Source of the DNA: Altibacter sp.
GTDB taxonomy: Bacteria > Bacteroidota > Bacteroidia > Flavobacteriales > Flavobacteriaceae
NCBI GenBank assembly: GCA_002696485.1
Contig: NZTP01000036.1
Location: 1 to 33,128, forward strand
Length of the DNA stretch: 33,128 bases
Reading direction: 5' to 3'
Part shown: one piece after another, positions 8,216-17,222 of the stretch
Layout of the letters: each line of letters begins with the position of its first letter
Position numbering within the stretch: position 1 is the first letter of the stretch
Translations under genes and position numbers: made by a program
The notes under the pieces: generated by a model
What the model was told of the DNA's origin: nothing
Database searches by the model: none
Seen by the model: only the letters and a program-made list of their open reading frames with translations

Positions 8216-10057
8216 TTAATTACGGATCGTGATCTTATAATCGATCATTATATCATCATCCGTAGTAAGTTTTACTAAATATACACCATCACTCAAGGTA
8301 GCGGTAGAAAAGGTGAACTTCGTAGAATCACCAATATCATTTCTGCTAATTACAAGTTTTCCTGACATATCATAAATATGTGCAGTTTTGATAGTGTAAC
8401 CTTCGGGATTCGTTACCTCTAATTGCGAAACCGGATTGTTTTGAAAGAAATCAACGTTTTCCACTACCATGTCACGCTGGGTTACCACCTTGGCCAATTC
8501 TGAATTTGGATCTGATGTACTACCATTGTTTCTAAATACAATAAAGAAACGATTTTGATAATGTCCGGCAGGTAATATCTTTTCCGCTCCTGAATCTTGA
8601 GTAAAATTGTGGTATGTATTGGTAACATTATCATATAAAAACGCCTCACGGTCCATATTTACTTGCTCTACGGTAGTAAACTTAACTGTTGTTTGCCCGT
8701 TCAACTTCAAATTTAATGGAACCTGTACCGTACCATTCTCAAAAGGAAGCGTTTGGATCACGAATTTTTCCATTTCATTTCCGGTACCAATAGGGAAGTA
8801 GGCTTCTGAAGTAGCATCCATTGGACTTCTTCCATCCAACCCTCTATCGAACTTCTCTGTGGCTTCATCAAAAAATGCAAGTACTAATTGACGAATATGA
8901 GAATCGTTCATTTGAACATTTATGCGCAAATGAGGCAAACGATTATCAGGTTCAATAACAGTTCCTCCGGGATCCGCTCCCGTTGAAGTTCCTGTGGTTG
9001 GTATTGCGCTTCTAAATTGTGAATCAAAAGCAGCACCTTCTTTAATGTAGCGTCTGTGACTGTTCTTAAAGATGATTACACCATCACCACCTGCGCCGGG
9101 CGTTGTGATGTCGAAACCTTGGCCGATAGGAGCAAAACGCCGCGCGTACACTGCACCCGCACCTGTTTGACCGCCACTAGGATTACCTCCGGCATCATAA
9201 TTAAGAAAGGGAGCCGGGGTGTAAAAACCATTATCTGTGGTCCCGTTTGGATCGTTAGGCCCTGGAACATAAATCCCAAAACCACCTTTATTCTGTATAA
9301 ACAAATGAGAATTTATTGTTCTGTCCTCATCCCAATACCAAAACTCGCTGATCTCACTATTATCCGGATCGTAAAAAACACGGTTCAGATCCAATGCTGA
9401 AGGATAAGGGTTTCCTGCCAAAACCGAAGTTCCCGGAGTAACGGCAACATTAATATTTCCACTATTTGGACGACCTCTAAAGTCGTAAATTTGATTGTGA
9501 TTGACAGTACCAACACCTTTCATTGTAAAACCGTACCCGGCCGGCACTGCGTTGGAGGTATTAATAGCTATGTAATTATTAACACCTGCAGGACGTCTGT
9601 ATAACCAACGTCTCGAGATTGTAAGCGGATTGATGCCTCCATTGTGTCCGGGTGTGATTAGTGCAACTGTTGAGTTGGTATAGCCGAGAGAGTCGTGTAC
9701 CCTGCCTACGCCAAAGTTTTGATTTCCGCTTCCGGTAGTGATCCCCACAGGTGAAGCCCAAAAGGTATAATCCCAGGCATCATCATCCGGTACATTTTGA
9801 AATACAGAGATGTACCCGTTTCCGGTATTCGTGGAAGTAGTTCCACCTTGTACTAATTGTGATTGATTTCTTAAATAAACACTTGCTCTTGCAGTTCCAG
9901 GGTTGTTTTCCTGTAAATTTACATAACCGTCTACGTAAAGTACTTGGTCATTCACATATACATAAGAATCGGTAGCTCCATTGGGTTTTACAAAAAGCTG
10001 AGCAATGGACACAGCAGAGAAGAGCAACAGGGTTGCGAGGGGTAGTAGGTTTTTCAT
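8216..10057 (-). CDS. Secreted protein with type IX secretion (type A) sorting domain
   Basis: 613 aa. Signal peptide MKNLLPLATLLLFSAVSIAQ; a long beta-rich, Asn/Gly/Ser-rich mature region starting VKPNGATDSYVYVND; and a C-terminal domain of ~75 residues with the T9SS pattern (NNPVSQLEV, then AHIYDMSGKLV, then LSDGVYLVKL and final KITIRN). It should cross the outer membrane through the type IX system and be anchored or released at the surface. No enzyme motif is recognisable, so an adhesive or structural role is only a guess. The long 5' intergenic region (10058-10247) is shared with the divergent Smr gene. Confidence 0.88.
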   Translation of the reverse strand: MKNLLPLATLLLFSAVSIAQLFVKPNGATDSYVYVNDQVLYVDGYVNLQENNPGTARASVYLRNQSQLVQGGTTSTNTGNGYISVFQNVPDDDAWDYTFWASPVGITTGSGNQNFGVGRVHDSLGYTNSTVALITPGHNGGINPLTISRRWLYRRPAGVNNYIAINTSNAVPAGYGFTMKGVGTVNHNQIYDFRGRPNSGNINVAVTPGTSVLAGNPYPSALDLNRVFYDPDNSEISEFWYWDEDRTINSHLFIQNKGGFGIYVPGPNDPNGTTDNGFYTPAPFLNYDAGGNPSGGQTGAGAVYARRFAPIGQGFDITTPGAGGDGVIIFKNSHRRYIKEGAAFDSQFRSAIPTTGTSTGADPGGTVIEPDNRLPHLRINVQMNDSHIRQLVLAFFDEATEKFDRGLDGRSPMDATSEAYFPIGTGNEMEKFVIQTLPFENGTVQVPLNLKLNGQTTVKFTTVEQVNMDREAFLYDNVTNTYHNFTQDSGAEKILPAGHYQNRFFIVFRNNGSTSDPNSELAKVVTQRDMVVENVDFFQNNPVSQLEVTNPEGYTIKTAHIYDMSGKLVISRNDIGDSTKFTFSTATLSDGVYLVKLTTDDDIMIDYKITIRN

Positions 10058-10123
10058 ATTTCACTGGTTTAACGTGGTTTTTCTGGGGGGAAAATTCCAC
10101 TATTTCCGTGGTAAATTTAAAAA

Positions 10124-10131
10124 TATTTTTG
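10124..10131 (+). promoter_or_regulatory. Possible -7 box TATTTTTG for the Smr gene
   Basis: Perfect TAnnTTTG in an AT-rich stretch 116 bases before the ATG at 10248. No -33 element is evident, so this is weak. Confidence 0.3.
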
Positions 10132-10247
10132 TATTTACGAACAATTTAAGTAAAAAATCACAGAAATTTAATACTCAGGGAGTTGTAAAATTCTTACATA
10201 CGATTCAAATAATTGACGTATTTTCCTTCATTATAAAGAAAATCGAA

Positions 10248-10796
10248 ATGAAAAAAGGGGCAAAAGTATCTGTTCTAGATGATATAATTTCAGGAAAGAT
10301 CACTGAAATATCAGGTGATGACGTCACTATTGTCACAGACGACGGATTTGAAATGCAATTCCATAGAAATGAATTGGTTGTGGAACATTCGGCATTTGCC
10401 CCTCGTGAATTGATGCCCGACACTATTTCTAATATTATTTCAGAAAAAGAAACTAAAAAGAGAAAAGACGCCCCTCGTGTCAAGTCAAAAGATCGATCGG
10501 CGCCTCCCATGGTAGTAGATCTTCATATACACCAACTGGTTAAAAGTGAAAAAGGGCTTAGTAATTACGATATGTTAACAATTCAAACCGACACCGCTAA
10601 ACGGCAACTCGATTTTGCTATTTCAAAACGCATCCAGCGAATTGTTTTTATACACGGGGTAGGAGACGGTGTACTCCGGGCTGAATTGGAATACCTTTTT
10701 AAACGATACGAGAATATTGAGTTTTATGATGCCGATTATCAAAAATTTGGTCGCGGAGCTACAGAAGTATATATTTTTCAGAATAAAACGCCCTAA
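10248..10796 (+). CDS. Smr-domain protein with N-terminal KOW/SH3-like domain
   Basis: 182 aa. Residues 1-45 form a small beta-barrel-like domain (GAKVSVLDD, GKITEISGDDVTIVTDDG). A charged linker rich in Lys/Arg (~66-85) leads to a C-terminal Smr domain with the two signatures D91-L-H-I and H136-G-V-G-D-G-V-L-R. Smr domains are nucleases or nucleic-acid binders, known from MutS2. This stand-alone form is common in Bacteroidota; its substrate is not known, though ribosome rescue or RNA cleavage is possible. I chose ATG 10248, since the 81 codons upstream look like non-coding AT-rich sequence. It overlaps the convergent lipoprotein gene by four bases. Confidence 0.87.
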   Translation: MKKGAKVSVLDDIISGKITEISGDDVTIVTDDGFEMQFHRNELVVEHSAFAPRELMPDTISNIISEKETKKRKDAPRVKSKDRSAPPMVVDLHIHQLVKSEKGLSNYDMLTIQTDTAKRQLDFAISKRIQRIVFIHGVGDGVLRAELEYLFKRYENIEFYDADYQKFGRGATEVYIFQNKTP

Positions 10797-11659
10797 TTTA
10801 TAAATTTAGGAGTGATTGTAATAGTGGTATCTACTACGTCCTGTATATTTCCCATGTCCAAGGACTCCTGAACGATCTGTTCTTCGCCATTCACAAATAC
10901 AACATTGGACAAGAATAGGTTGATACTGCTTCTCAGATTATAACTGTGTTCCCGATACATCTCCACGAAAACTGGCGTGGCTACTGCCGGATTTAAATAG
11001 TCGGGACCAACGGTAGGGTCCGTGATCATTTGTGTGGGATCCAAGCCTCCGCCGGCCTCATTTCGTGTTAAGACTCCATCGTTGTCATCATCGATATCCA
11101 AATAATCGGGCATGGCATCTCCATCGGTATCTTGCGGGTTGTCCGGATCGGGACCAATTTCCACAGCGGTAGGAACGTTATCGCCGTCATCATCAAAGTC
11201 AAAGTAGTTCAATAACCCATCATTATCTGTATCGATCGTGCTTTCAGGATCTTCCTCGAGTGCATCATTATCATTGAGTACTAGAGTAGTGATAAGTGTT
11301 GCGACACCCGATGTTGCCAAGTAGTCAATGGTAACCAGTGGACTCGTGGGCGGAACATTGCTGCAAAAATAGCTGCTCGTTATGGTTTCTGAATAGGTCC
11401 TATAATTAACAACATTTGAAGCCCCTAAATCGAAATCTACAGTTGCGTTATCCAAGAAAAGTGTTTCGGTAGTGTTTAGTTGCAATGAAAGACTTTCTGC
11501 AGTAGACGAATTGATCTTAAAAAACACATACGATCCCGGCTCCCCGCACACTTGAAGGTTGGCATCCTCAAAATCGAATGTGGTAACGATCACATCCCCG
11601 TCATCACATGACGCCAGGCATGTTACTAGAAGAAGTCCAAGTGCTACTATTCTATTCAT
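10793..11659 (-). CDS. Lipoprotein with thrombospondin type 3-like Asp-rich repeats
   Basis: 288 aa. Lipobox LASC with Cys18. The N-terminal ~125 residues are a beta-rich domain. Residues ~140-205 contain repeated calcium-type motifs: DTDNDGLLNYFDFDDDGD, DTDGDAMPDYLDIDDDNDG. These D-x-D-x-D-G repeats are typical of thrombospondin type 3 repeats and bind Ca2+ in known cases. It is a probable surface or periplasmic lipoprotein of unknown function. The 5' side contains a strong inverted repeat (11679-11712). The stop codon overlaps that of the Smr gene. Confidence 0.83.
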   Translation of the reverse strand: MNRIVALGLLLVTCLASCDDGDVIVTTFDFEDANLQVCGEPGSYVFFKINSSTAESLSLQLNTTETLFLDNATVDFDLGASNVVNYRTYSETITSSYFCSNVPPTSPLVTIDYLATSGVATLITTLVLNDNDALEEDPESTIDTDNDGLLNYFDFDDDGDNVPTAVEIGPDPDNPQDTDGDAMPDYLDIDDDNDGVLTRNEAGGGLDPTQMITDPTVGPDYLNPAVATPVFVEMYREHSYNLRSSINLFLSNVVFVNGEEQIVQESLDMGNIQDVVDTTITITPKFIN

Positions 11660-11678
11660 AGTTCTTATAATAATTACA

Positions 11679-11712
11679 ACAGTTACAAAGAAACGGATTT
11701 CTTTATAACTGT
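11679..11712. repeat. 15-bp near-perfect inverted repeat between divergent genes
   Basis: ACAGTTACAAAGAAA (11679-11693) and TTTCTTTATAACTGT (11698-11712), four-base spacer CGGA, one mismatch. As minus-strand RNA the mismatch becomes a G-U pair and the loop reads UCCG, a UNCG-type tetraloop. It lies 20 bp upstream of the lipoprotein start and ~25 bp upstream of the -7 box of the desulfurase gene. No T run follows in either direction. Confidence 0.7.
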
Positions 11713-11736
11713 GGTATTTTAGTTTATTATAATATG

Positions 11737-11744
11737 TATTTTTG
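11737..11744 (+). promoter_or_regulatory. -7 box TATTTTTG of the cysteine desulfurase gene
   Basis: Perfect TAnnTTTG ending six bases before the ATG at 11751. This predicts a start of transcription at or very near the start codon. It also argues that the in-frame TTG inside the box (11742) is not the translation start. Confidence 0.55.
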
Positions 11745-11750
11745 CGACCT

Positions 11751-12899
11751 ATGAAGAAAGTTTATTTTGATAGCGCTGCGACCACACAACTTCGAAGTGA
11801 GGTCATACGATGTATTTCTGAAGTACTTAAAACAGAATACGGAAATCCTTCATCTACACATTCTTACGGTAGATCATCTAAGTCATTACTTGAAAATGCT
11901 CGTAAAGAAATTGCAGGCCATTTAAAAGTGAATGCCAGTGAGATTATCTTCACTTCCGGCGGGACCGAAGCCGATAACCTGGTACTGCAAAGTTGCGTTC
12001 GTGATCTTGGTGTTACACGTATCATTACTAGTAAAATTGAACATCATGCTGTGCTTCATACAGTACAAGAGCTTCAAGAGCAATACAATATTACAGTTGC
12101 CTATGTGAAATTGGATGAATGTGGGGTAGTTGACTTCGAACATTTGGAATCGTTGCTTAGAGAATCTGATGAAAAAACACTTATTTCTCTTATGCACGTA
12201 AATAATGAGGTAGGTACTTTGCTGGACCTTAAACAAACTGCAATGCTGGCTAAAGAGCACAACGCACTGTTCCATAGCGATACTGTTCAATCTGTAGGGC
12301 ATTACGAATTGGATTTTTCTGAAATACCCATCGATTTCGCTGCTGCGGCAGCACACAAATTCCACGGACCTAAAGGTGCCGGATTTTTATTCGTTAGAAA
12401 GAACAGTAACCTGAAATCAATAATTCACGGAGGAGAGCAGGAGCGAGGCTTACGGGCCGGTACTGAAGCGGTTTATGCGATTGCCGGAATGGCCGAAGCA
12501 TTAAAGATTTCATATCAAAATTTAAAAAAGGAGCGTGCCTATATCTTGGAACTGAAAGATTATTTCAAAGAAGAACTTTCAGCAAAAATACCGGGGGTAA
12601 AATTTAACGGCGCCTGTGAAGATAATGAAAGAAGCACCTATACATTGCTCAATGTATGTTTACCAATTTCTCAAGAAAAAGCTATGTTGCTTCTGTTTCA
12701 GTTAGACCTTAAAGGAATTGCTTGTTCCAAAGGAAGTGCGTGCCAAAGTGGTAGTGAAAAAGGCTCGCATGTATTGTCTGAAATCCTTTCCGAAGAAGAC
12801 CTCAAAAAACCTAGCATCCGCTTTTCTTTTAGTAGTTTCAATACCAAAGAAGAAATAGACTATGTGGTTGAAGTGCTTCAGTCCTTTATTTCAGAATAA
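11751..12899 (+). CDS. Cysteine desulfurase (NifS/IscS family)
   Basis: 382 aa, PLP class V aminotransferase fold. Evidence: FDSAATTQ at the N-terminus, SGGTEADNL, the PLP-stacking histidine in SKIEHHAV (~99), the Schiff-base Lys203 in AHKFHGPKG and the persulfide Cys331 in SKGSACQSGS on the flexible loop. It takes sulfur from cysteine for Fe-S clusters or tRNA thiolation. No isc or suf gene lies next to it, so it may serve tRNA thiolation or be a second desulfurase beside a SUF system elsewhere. I set the start at ATG 11751 rather than the TTG at 11742, which is part of the -7 box. It ends five bases before the convergent TonB receptor gene. Confidence 0.9.
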   Translation: MKKVYFDSAATTQLRSEVIRCISEVLKTEYGNPSSTHSYGRSSKSLLENARKEIAGHLKVNASEIIFTSGGTEADNLVLQSCVRDLGVTRIITSKIEHHAVLHTVQELQEQYNITVAYVKLDECGVVDFEHLESLLRESDEKTLISLMHVNNEVGTLLDLKQTAMLAKEHNALFHSDTVQSVGHYELDFSEIPIDFAAAAAHKFHGPKGAGFLFVRKNSNLKSIIHGGEQERGLRAGTEAVYAIAGMAEALKISYQNLKKERAYILELKDYFKEELSAKIPGVKFNGACEDNERSTYTLLNVCLPISQEKAMLLLFQLDLKGIACSKGSACQSGSEKGSHVLSEILSEEDLKKPSIRFSFSSFNTKEEIDYVVEVLQSFISE

Positions 12900-12904
12900 A
12901 AACA

Positions 12905-15376
12905 CTAGAACTTCATAGTCACCCGTACGTTGAATACACGAGGGGTTAAGAAGTTTGGTATGGAATACTGGGTTTTGGTATATACATCACGCACAAAAGT
13001 ATTGGTGATTGAATTCCGCACATCGAAAATATTAAAGATCTCTGCGCCTACGGTCAATTCTTCAAACGGACTCAGCCATCCGCTATCCCGCAGTTTCTTT
13101 TGATCGACAATCACATAGGAGACACCTACGTCGGCGCGCTTGTAATCTCGTAATCGCCGCTGAAACGTATACGGATCTGCATAACTGGGCGATCCTCCCG
13201 GCAGACCTGTATTGTACACCAGGTTTAAATACATCTTAAGATCGGGGATCACTTTCACATAATCCTGAAAGAGCATTGCAAATTTTAATCGTTGATCGGT
13301 GGGTCGGAATATATAACCGCGATCATCAATGTTCTCTTCGGTTTTTAAATACCCGAAACTTATCCAACTTTCGGTTCCGGGAACAAATTCACCGGACAGT
13401 CGCATGTCCAAACCATAGGCATACGCCACGGCATTGTTACGGGCCCTGTACCGTATGCGTACATTTTCGAGCGTATAGGGGTTTACATCGGTGAGATCTT
13501 TGTAATACACTTCCGAATTGAGTGTGAAAGGTCTTCCCCATAGATCGAAACTGTAATCATTTCCTAATACAATATGGATCGACTGCTGTGCTTTGACTCC
13601 GGGACGGACGGTTCCTGTAGAATCACGTAATTCCCTGTAAAAAGGAGGCTGATGGTAAAATCCGCCTGAAAGGCGAAATAACATGTCCATGTCCCATTCG
13701 GGCTTTATGGAAATCTGAGCTCTGGGGCTAAAGACCGTTTGCGTGGTACTTGTTATATCTTTTCCACTCACGGTCCAATTGTGAGCGCGTACGCCTGCAT
13801 TGAGCCATACTTTATTCGTGCCCCATTCGGTACGCCGACTCCACTGAGCGTATCCTGAAATTCGGTCGATCTGTACATCGTTCTGTGCCCGTATTTCGGT
13901 AAAAGGCACTATGGGTGCATCGAAAGGGGTGTACGGTTGGTCGTTTACAAAATCACTTATTGGTGGACGAATAGAAAACCCTGCAGAGTCGATGATCTCG
14001 TATTCCTGCACTCGATCTCTAATGTCCTCTCGTGTATATTTTACTCCGTATTCTATTTTATTCTCGTCAAGCGAAAGATTTCCTTTGTGTTCTGCATTGA
14101 TGATCAAAGCATCGAGATCGTTACGGGCGTGCGTCAATTGACCTCCAATTCCTTCGGTAAACTCTACTTCTCCCAAGTTCTCATCGCCTATGTTCGTATT
14201 TACTTGACCCAATCGATATTGTGCCAAGATATCGAAATATTCCTGTTCGGTGGTTTGATATCCGGATAGGATGAATTTTGCGGTATAGTTTTCAGAAACC
14301 ACATAGGTTCCCTTTAAAGCGCCAAAGTATGTATTGTAGCGATCTTCTTCCTGACCTTCGTAAAAAACCAACAGAGCAATTGGGTCTGATAATGTACCAA
14401 AGTTTGTTTGACGTGTAAGTGGCTGATAGTTGTAATCGTTAATAGATATATTTCCTAAAAAACCCAACTCGAACTTATTCGTGAATTTATACGAAAGATA
14501 CGTTTGAGCATCGGCAAACTTCGGTGTAAAGTTCGTTTCGGTTTGTTTGGCCTCTACAAACAAGCTGTTGTCCCTGTAGCGCAGTCCAACGATACCGCGC
14601 AGTCGTTCGCTTTTTGAAATACCTTCTACCGAAACACTTGCTCCCAACAAGCTAAGGTCTGCGGTAGCACCAAAATCAACCGGTTGTCGGTATTCAATAT
14701 CCAACACCGAAGAAAGTTTGTCTCCATATTTTGCCTGAAATCCTCCGGCCGAAAAATCTACCGAACGCGTAAGGTCGCTGTTCACAAAACTTAGCCCTTC
14801 CTGTTGTCCGCTACGTATCAAGAACGGGCGATATACTTCAATTTCATTCACATAGACTAAATTCTCGTCGTAATTTCCACCGCGAACATTGTACTGCGTA
14901 CTCAATTCATTATTACCACTTACGCCCGGAAGTGATTTCAACAGGTTCTCAACGCCGGCGTTTGCTCCGGGAATTTTTCGAATCACCTCCGGGGCGATCG
15001 TCGTAATTCCTTCAACTTGTTTTTGTTTTCGTCGGGAAATAACAACTTCACCTATTTGAGCAATATCCGTCTTCATGACCGGGTTGAACTCATAATCAGC
15101 GTTAGGTTCCAGTGTTATGGACAGTGTTACATCCTTAAATCCAATATAGGAAAAGGTAAGCGCTACCTTTTCGTTGGAAGGGATCTCCAGCAGATAATAG
15201 CCGTTGATGTCGGTTTGTGTTCCGGCATTGGTTTGATAGCTAATGTTCACTCCGGGAAGTGGTGTGTTCGTATCGTCAAGAACAATCCCTTTTATTGTCG
15301 CATTTTGCGAGAGACCGTTTGCAATTGTAAAGAATAACAGAAGAAGTAGCGGTAAGGTTGTTGTTTTCAAAAGCAA
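12905..15376 (-). CDS. TonB-dependent receptor with carboxypeptidase-like regulatory domain
   Basis: 823 aa outer-membrane receptor. Signal peptide (residues 1-23), an N-terminal carboxypeptidase-D regulatory-like domain (IKGIVLDDTNTPLPGVNISY ~29-105), a plug domain (~115-225, with NLLKSLPGVSG and YNVRGGNYDENLVYVNEIEV), then a ~590-residue barrel ending in an aromatic-terminated strand (RVTMKF). It takes up a substrate with TonB energy; the ligand is not evident, and no SusD partner follows, so it is not a SusC/D polysaccharide pair. It starts 9 bp after the M23 peptidase stop, so the two genes form an operon. Confidence 0.92.
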   Translation of the reverse strand: MLLKTTTLPLLLLLFFTIANGLSQNATIKGIVLDDTNTPLPGVNISYQTNAGTQTDINGYYLLEIPSNEKVALTFSYIGFKDVTLSITLEPNADYEFNPVMKTDIAQIGEVVISRRKQKQVEGITTIAPEVIRKIPGANAGVENLLKSLPGVSGNNELSTQYNVRGGNYDENLVYVNEIEVYRPFLIRSGQQEGLSFVNSDLTRSVDFSAGGFQAKYGDKLSSVLDIEYRQPVDFGATADLSLLGASVSVEGISKSERLRGIVGLRYRDNSLFVEAKQTETNFTPKFADAQTYLSYKFTNKFELGFLGNISINDYNYQPLTRQTNFGTLSDPIALLVFYEGQEEDRYNTYFGALKGTYVVSENYTAKFILSGYQTTEQEYFDILAQYRLGQVNTNIGDENLGEVEFTEGIGGQLTHARNDLDALIINAEHKGNLSLDENKIEYGVKYTREDIRDRVQEYEIIDSAGFSIRPPISDFVNDQPYTPFDAPIVPFTEIRAQNDVQIDRISGYAQWSRRTEWGTNKVWLNAGVRAHNWTVSGKDITSTTQTVFSPRAQISIKPEWDMDMLFRLSGGFYHQPPFYRELRDSTGTVRPGVKAQQSIHIVLGNDYSFDLWGRPFTLNSEVYYKDLTDVNPYTLENVRIRYRARNNAVAYAYGLDMRLSGEFVPGTESWISFGYLKTEENIDDRGYIFRPTDQRLKFAMLFQDYVKVIPDLKMYLNLVYNTGLPGGSPSYADPYTFQRRLRDYKRADVGVSYVIVDQKKLRDSGWLSPFEELTVGAEIFNIFDVRNSITNTFVRDVYTKTQYSIPNFLTPRVFNVRVTMKF

Positions 15377-15385
15377 TTTTTTGAA

Positions 15386-17086
15386 TTATTTTCTGAAAAA
15401 GGTTGCTTCAAATGTAGTACTATTTCCCACATTATCTATAACAATCAGTTTCAAATTATTTTCAGTATCGGTAATCACACCATCATCAAAATCATAGGTT
15501 AGAACGTCTTTTTTGTAATCATATTCTAATAAAATGAATTTTCCGTTCACGGTTGCACGGTAACTGCTTATGCCACTTAAATCATCGGTTATCTTAAACC
15601 GAAGGGTTTCGTTCTTGCTAATCCACTTTCCGTCGTCAAAATTCAATGCTTTCACCAAAGGCGCCGTTGTATCTGCCACCAACACATAGGATCCGAAGGT
15701 GCGTGTATAAGCCGAAAGTTTATCTCCCTTTCTTGTGGTGGTATTATAGTATGGGTCGCCACGGTAATTCAGGCGGCCAACATATAAGCGATCAAGATCC
15801 TTGGGATCGTAATTGGAGGCGTCCACGGTGATCGTAATATTTTTATGGATAGGGATCACATCTTCATGAAGAAGCAGCGTATCGCCCTGTGCCTGTATGT
15901 TTAAAAAGGTATCTTCATATAAACTGTTCGCGGGAATATAGACACTAAATTTACCCTTAGATATGGAGGTCGCCTGATTTGCATAAATAAAATCGTCGGT
16001 CTTAGTGACGGTCTTAGGCTCAAGAATCTCCTCGTTGGTACCTTCAATAGGAACTGTAATATTTATAACATTCCCTTTAAAATCGGTTACTTCAATGGTG
16101 TAATTAGAACTAAAACCATCCTCAACAACAATAAAACCATTATCGTTCTCGTAAGTGATCACACTTAAGGGATTGTTAGCTTCTCTAAACAACTTTTGCA
16201 CTCTGCTCTTGTTGTTCATCCAATAGTAGTAATCAATAAATCTATTGAGATACCGAGTTTCGTCAAAAGAAAATTTTTCAAACAGCACTTTAAAGCTTTC
16301 TGTTCCATTATAGTGCGTTGTGATCTTGTATACTCCGTTTTTATTGGATGCTCCATCCTGCTGATCGTAAGCGGAGACACCAAAGCCAATTTTTCCATGA
16401 GCTGTGATCTTTTCGGCCTTATACGACCCGTCCTTTTGGAGCATTAACCGCAATTTTATAGGATTTTGTGATTTGTTCACGTGGGCATCATCAGAAATAG
16501 GATACGCCATGACACTATTGATAAGGGGTTTTTTAGTATCGGGTATGTCGATCCCAAACAACATAGGATTCATAGGGCGAGAAGCTCCATCCCGTATTTC
16601 GAAATGCAAGTGAGGCCCGCCGCTGCTTCCGCTGTTACCCGTATAGCCGATGATATCTCCTTTATTTACTGTTAGCCTGGAAGCCTCGGGGAACAGCTCT
16701 ACTTCAAAAGATTCTTTGTTGTATTGATTCTCTTTGACGTATTGTTCGATGGCACCTGCATACTTTTGGAGGTGCGCATAGACCGTACTGTATCCATTGG
16801 GATGCTGAATGTACAAGGCTTTACCGTAACCGTAATGGGCTACTTTGATCCTGCTCACATATCCATCGGCAGGCGCATAGATGGGCAAGCCTTCTTTTTG
16901 TTGTGTCTTTATGTCCAATCCGCTATGAAAATGATTGCTTCGTAATTCCCCGAAACTACCCGAAAGAATGAGCGGAATATCCAACGGATTCGAGAAATAA
17001 TCTGTGGGGACCGAATGTTGTGCTTGCAAGTGAAGACCTCCAATAATAAGCAGACATAACAAAAGTGTATTCTTCATAAAATGCAT
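15386..17086 (-). CDS. M23 family metallopeptidase (peptidoglycan hydrolase-like)
   Basis: 566 aa. Signal peptide MKNTLLLCLLIIGGLHLQAQ, then an M23 (LytM) domain at residues ~40-170: NHFHSGLDI supplies the first histidine and aspartate zinc ligands (H54, D58), YAPADGYVSRI follows, and GGPHLHFEIRDG supplies the last histidines. A long C-terminal region (~180-566) of Ig-like beta domains is of unknown function. It is probably a periplasmic endopeptidase on peptidoglycan cross-links. The first ATG (17086) gives MHF before the signal peptide; the ATG at 17077 (MKN) is equally possible. It is the first gene of the operon with the TonB receptor. Confidence 0.9.
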   Translation of the reverse strand: MHFMKNTLLLCLLIIGGLHLQAQHSVPTDYFSNPLDIPLILSGSFGELRSNHFHSGLDIKTQQKEGLPIYAPADGYVSRIKVAHYGYGKALYIQHPNGYSTVYAHLQKYAGAIEQYVKENQYNKESFEVELFPEASRLTVNKGDIIGYTGNSGSSGGPHLHFEIRDGASRPMNPMLFGIDIPDTKKPLINSVMAYPISDDAHVNKSQNPIKLRLMLQKDGSYKAEKITAHGKIGFGVSAYDQQDGASNKNGVYKITTHYNGTESFKVLFEKFSFDETRYLNRFIDYYYWMNNKSRVQKLFREANNPLSVITYENDNGFIVVEDGFSSNYTIEVTDFKGNVINITVPIEGTNEEILEPKTVTKTDDFIYANQATSISKGKFSVYIPANSLYEDTFLNIQAQGDTLLLHEDVIPIHKNITITVDASNYDPKDLDRLYVGRLNYRGDPYYNTTTRKGDKLSAYTRTFGSYVLVADTTAPLVKALNFDDGKWISKNETLRFKITDDLSGISSYRATVNGKFILLEYDYKKDVLTYDFDDGVITDTENNLKLIVIDNVGNSTTFEATFFRK

Positions 17087-17164
17087 AATTCAATATAGAT
17101 TAATGGGGAGTTGGAGGTTTTATTGTGAATGTAATTCAATATTACAAAAAATTATAGAAAAGAG

Positions 17165-17195
17165 TTGTCTTATTAGGGGATGTGTGTTAACTTTG
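17165..17195 (+). promoter_or_regulatory. Promoter of the coiled-coil/zapA operon
   Basis: TTG at 17165-17167, a 20-base spacer and TAACTTTG at 17188-17195, which agrees well with the Bacteroidota consensus TTTG-N19/20-TAnnTTTG. The predicted start site is about 17201, leaving a leader of ~22 bases before the ATG at 17223. Confidence 0.65.
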
Positions 17196-17222
17196 TCTGT
17201 ATAGTATTGAAATAAACAATTA

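Noticed and set aside
10005-10247. N-terminal extension of the Smr open frame
   Set aside because: The extra 81 residues run over AT-rich intergenic sequence and antisense to the T9SS gene start, are low-quality (Phe/Ile/Asn-rich), and the domain begins properly at ATG 10248.
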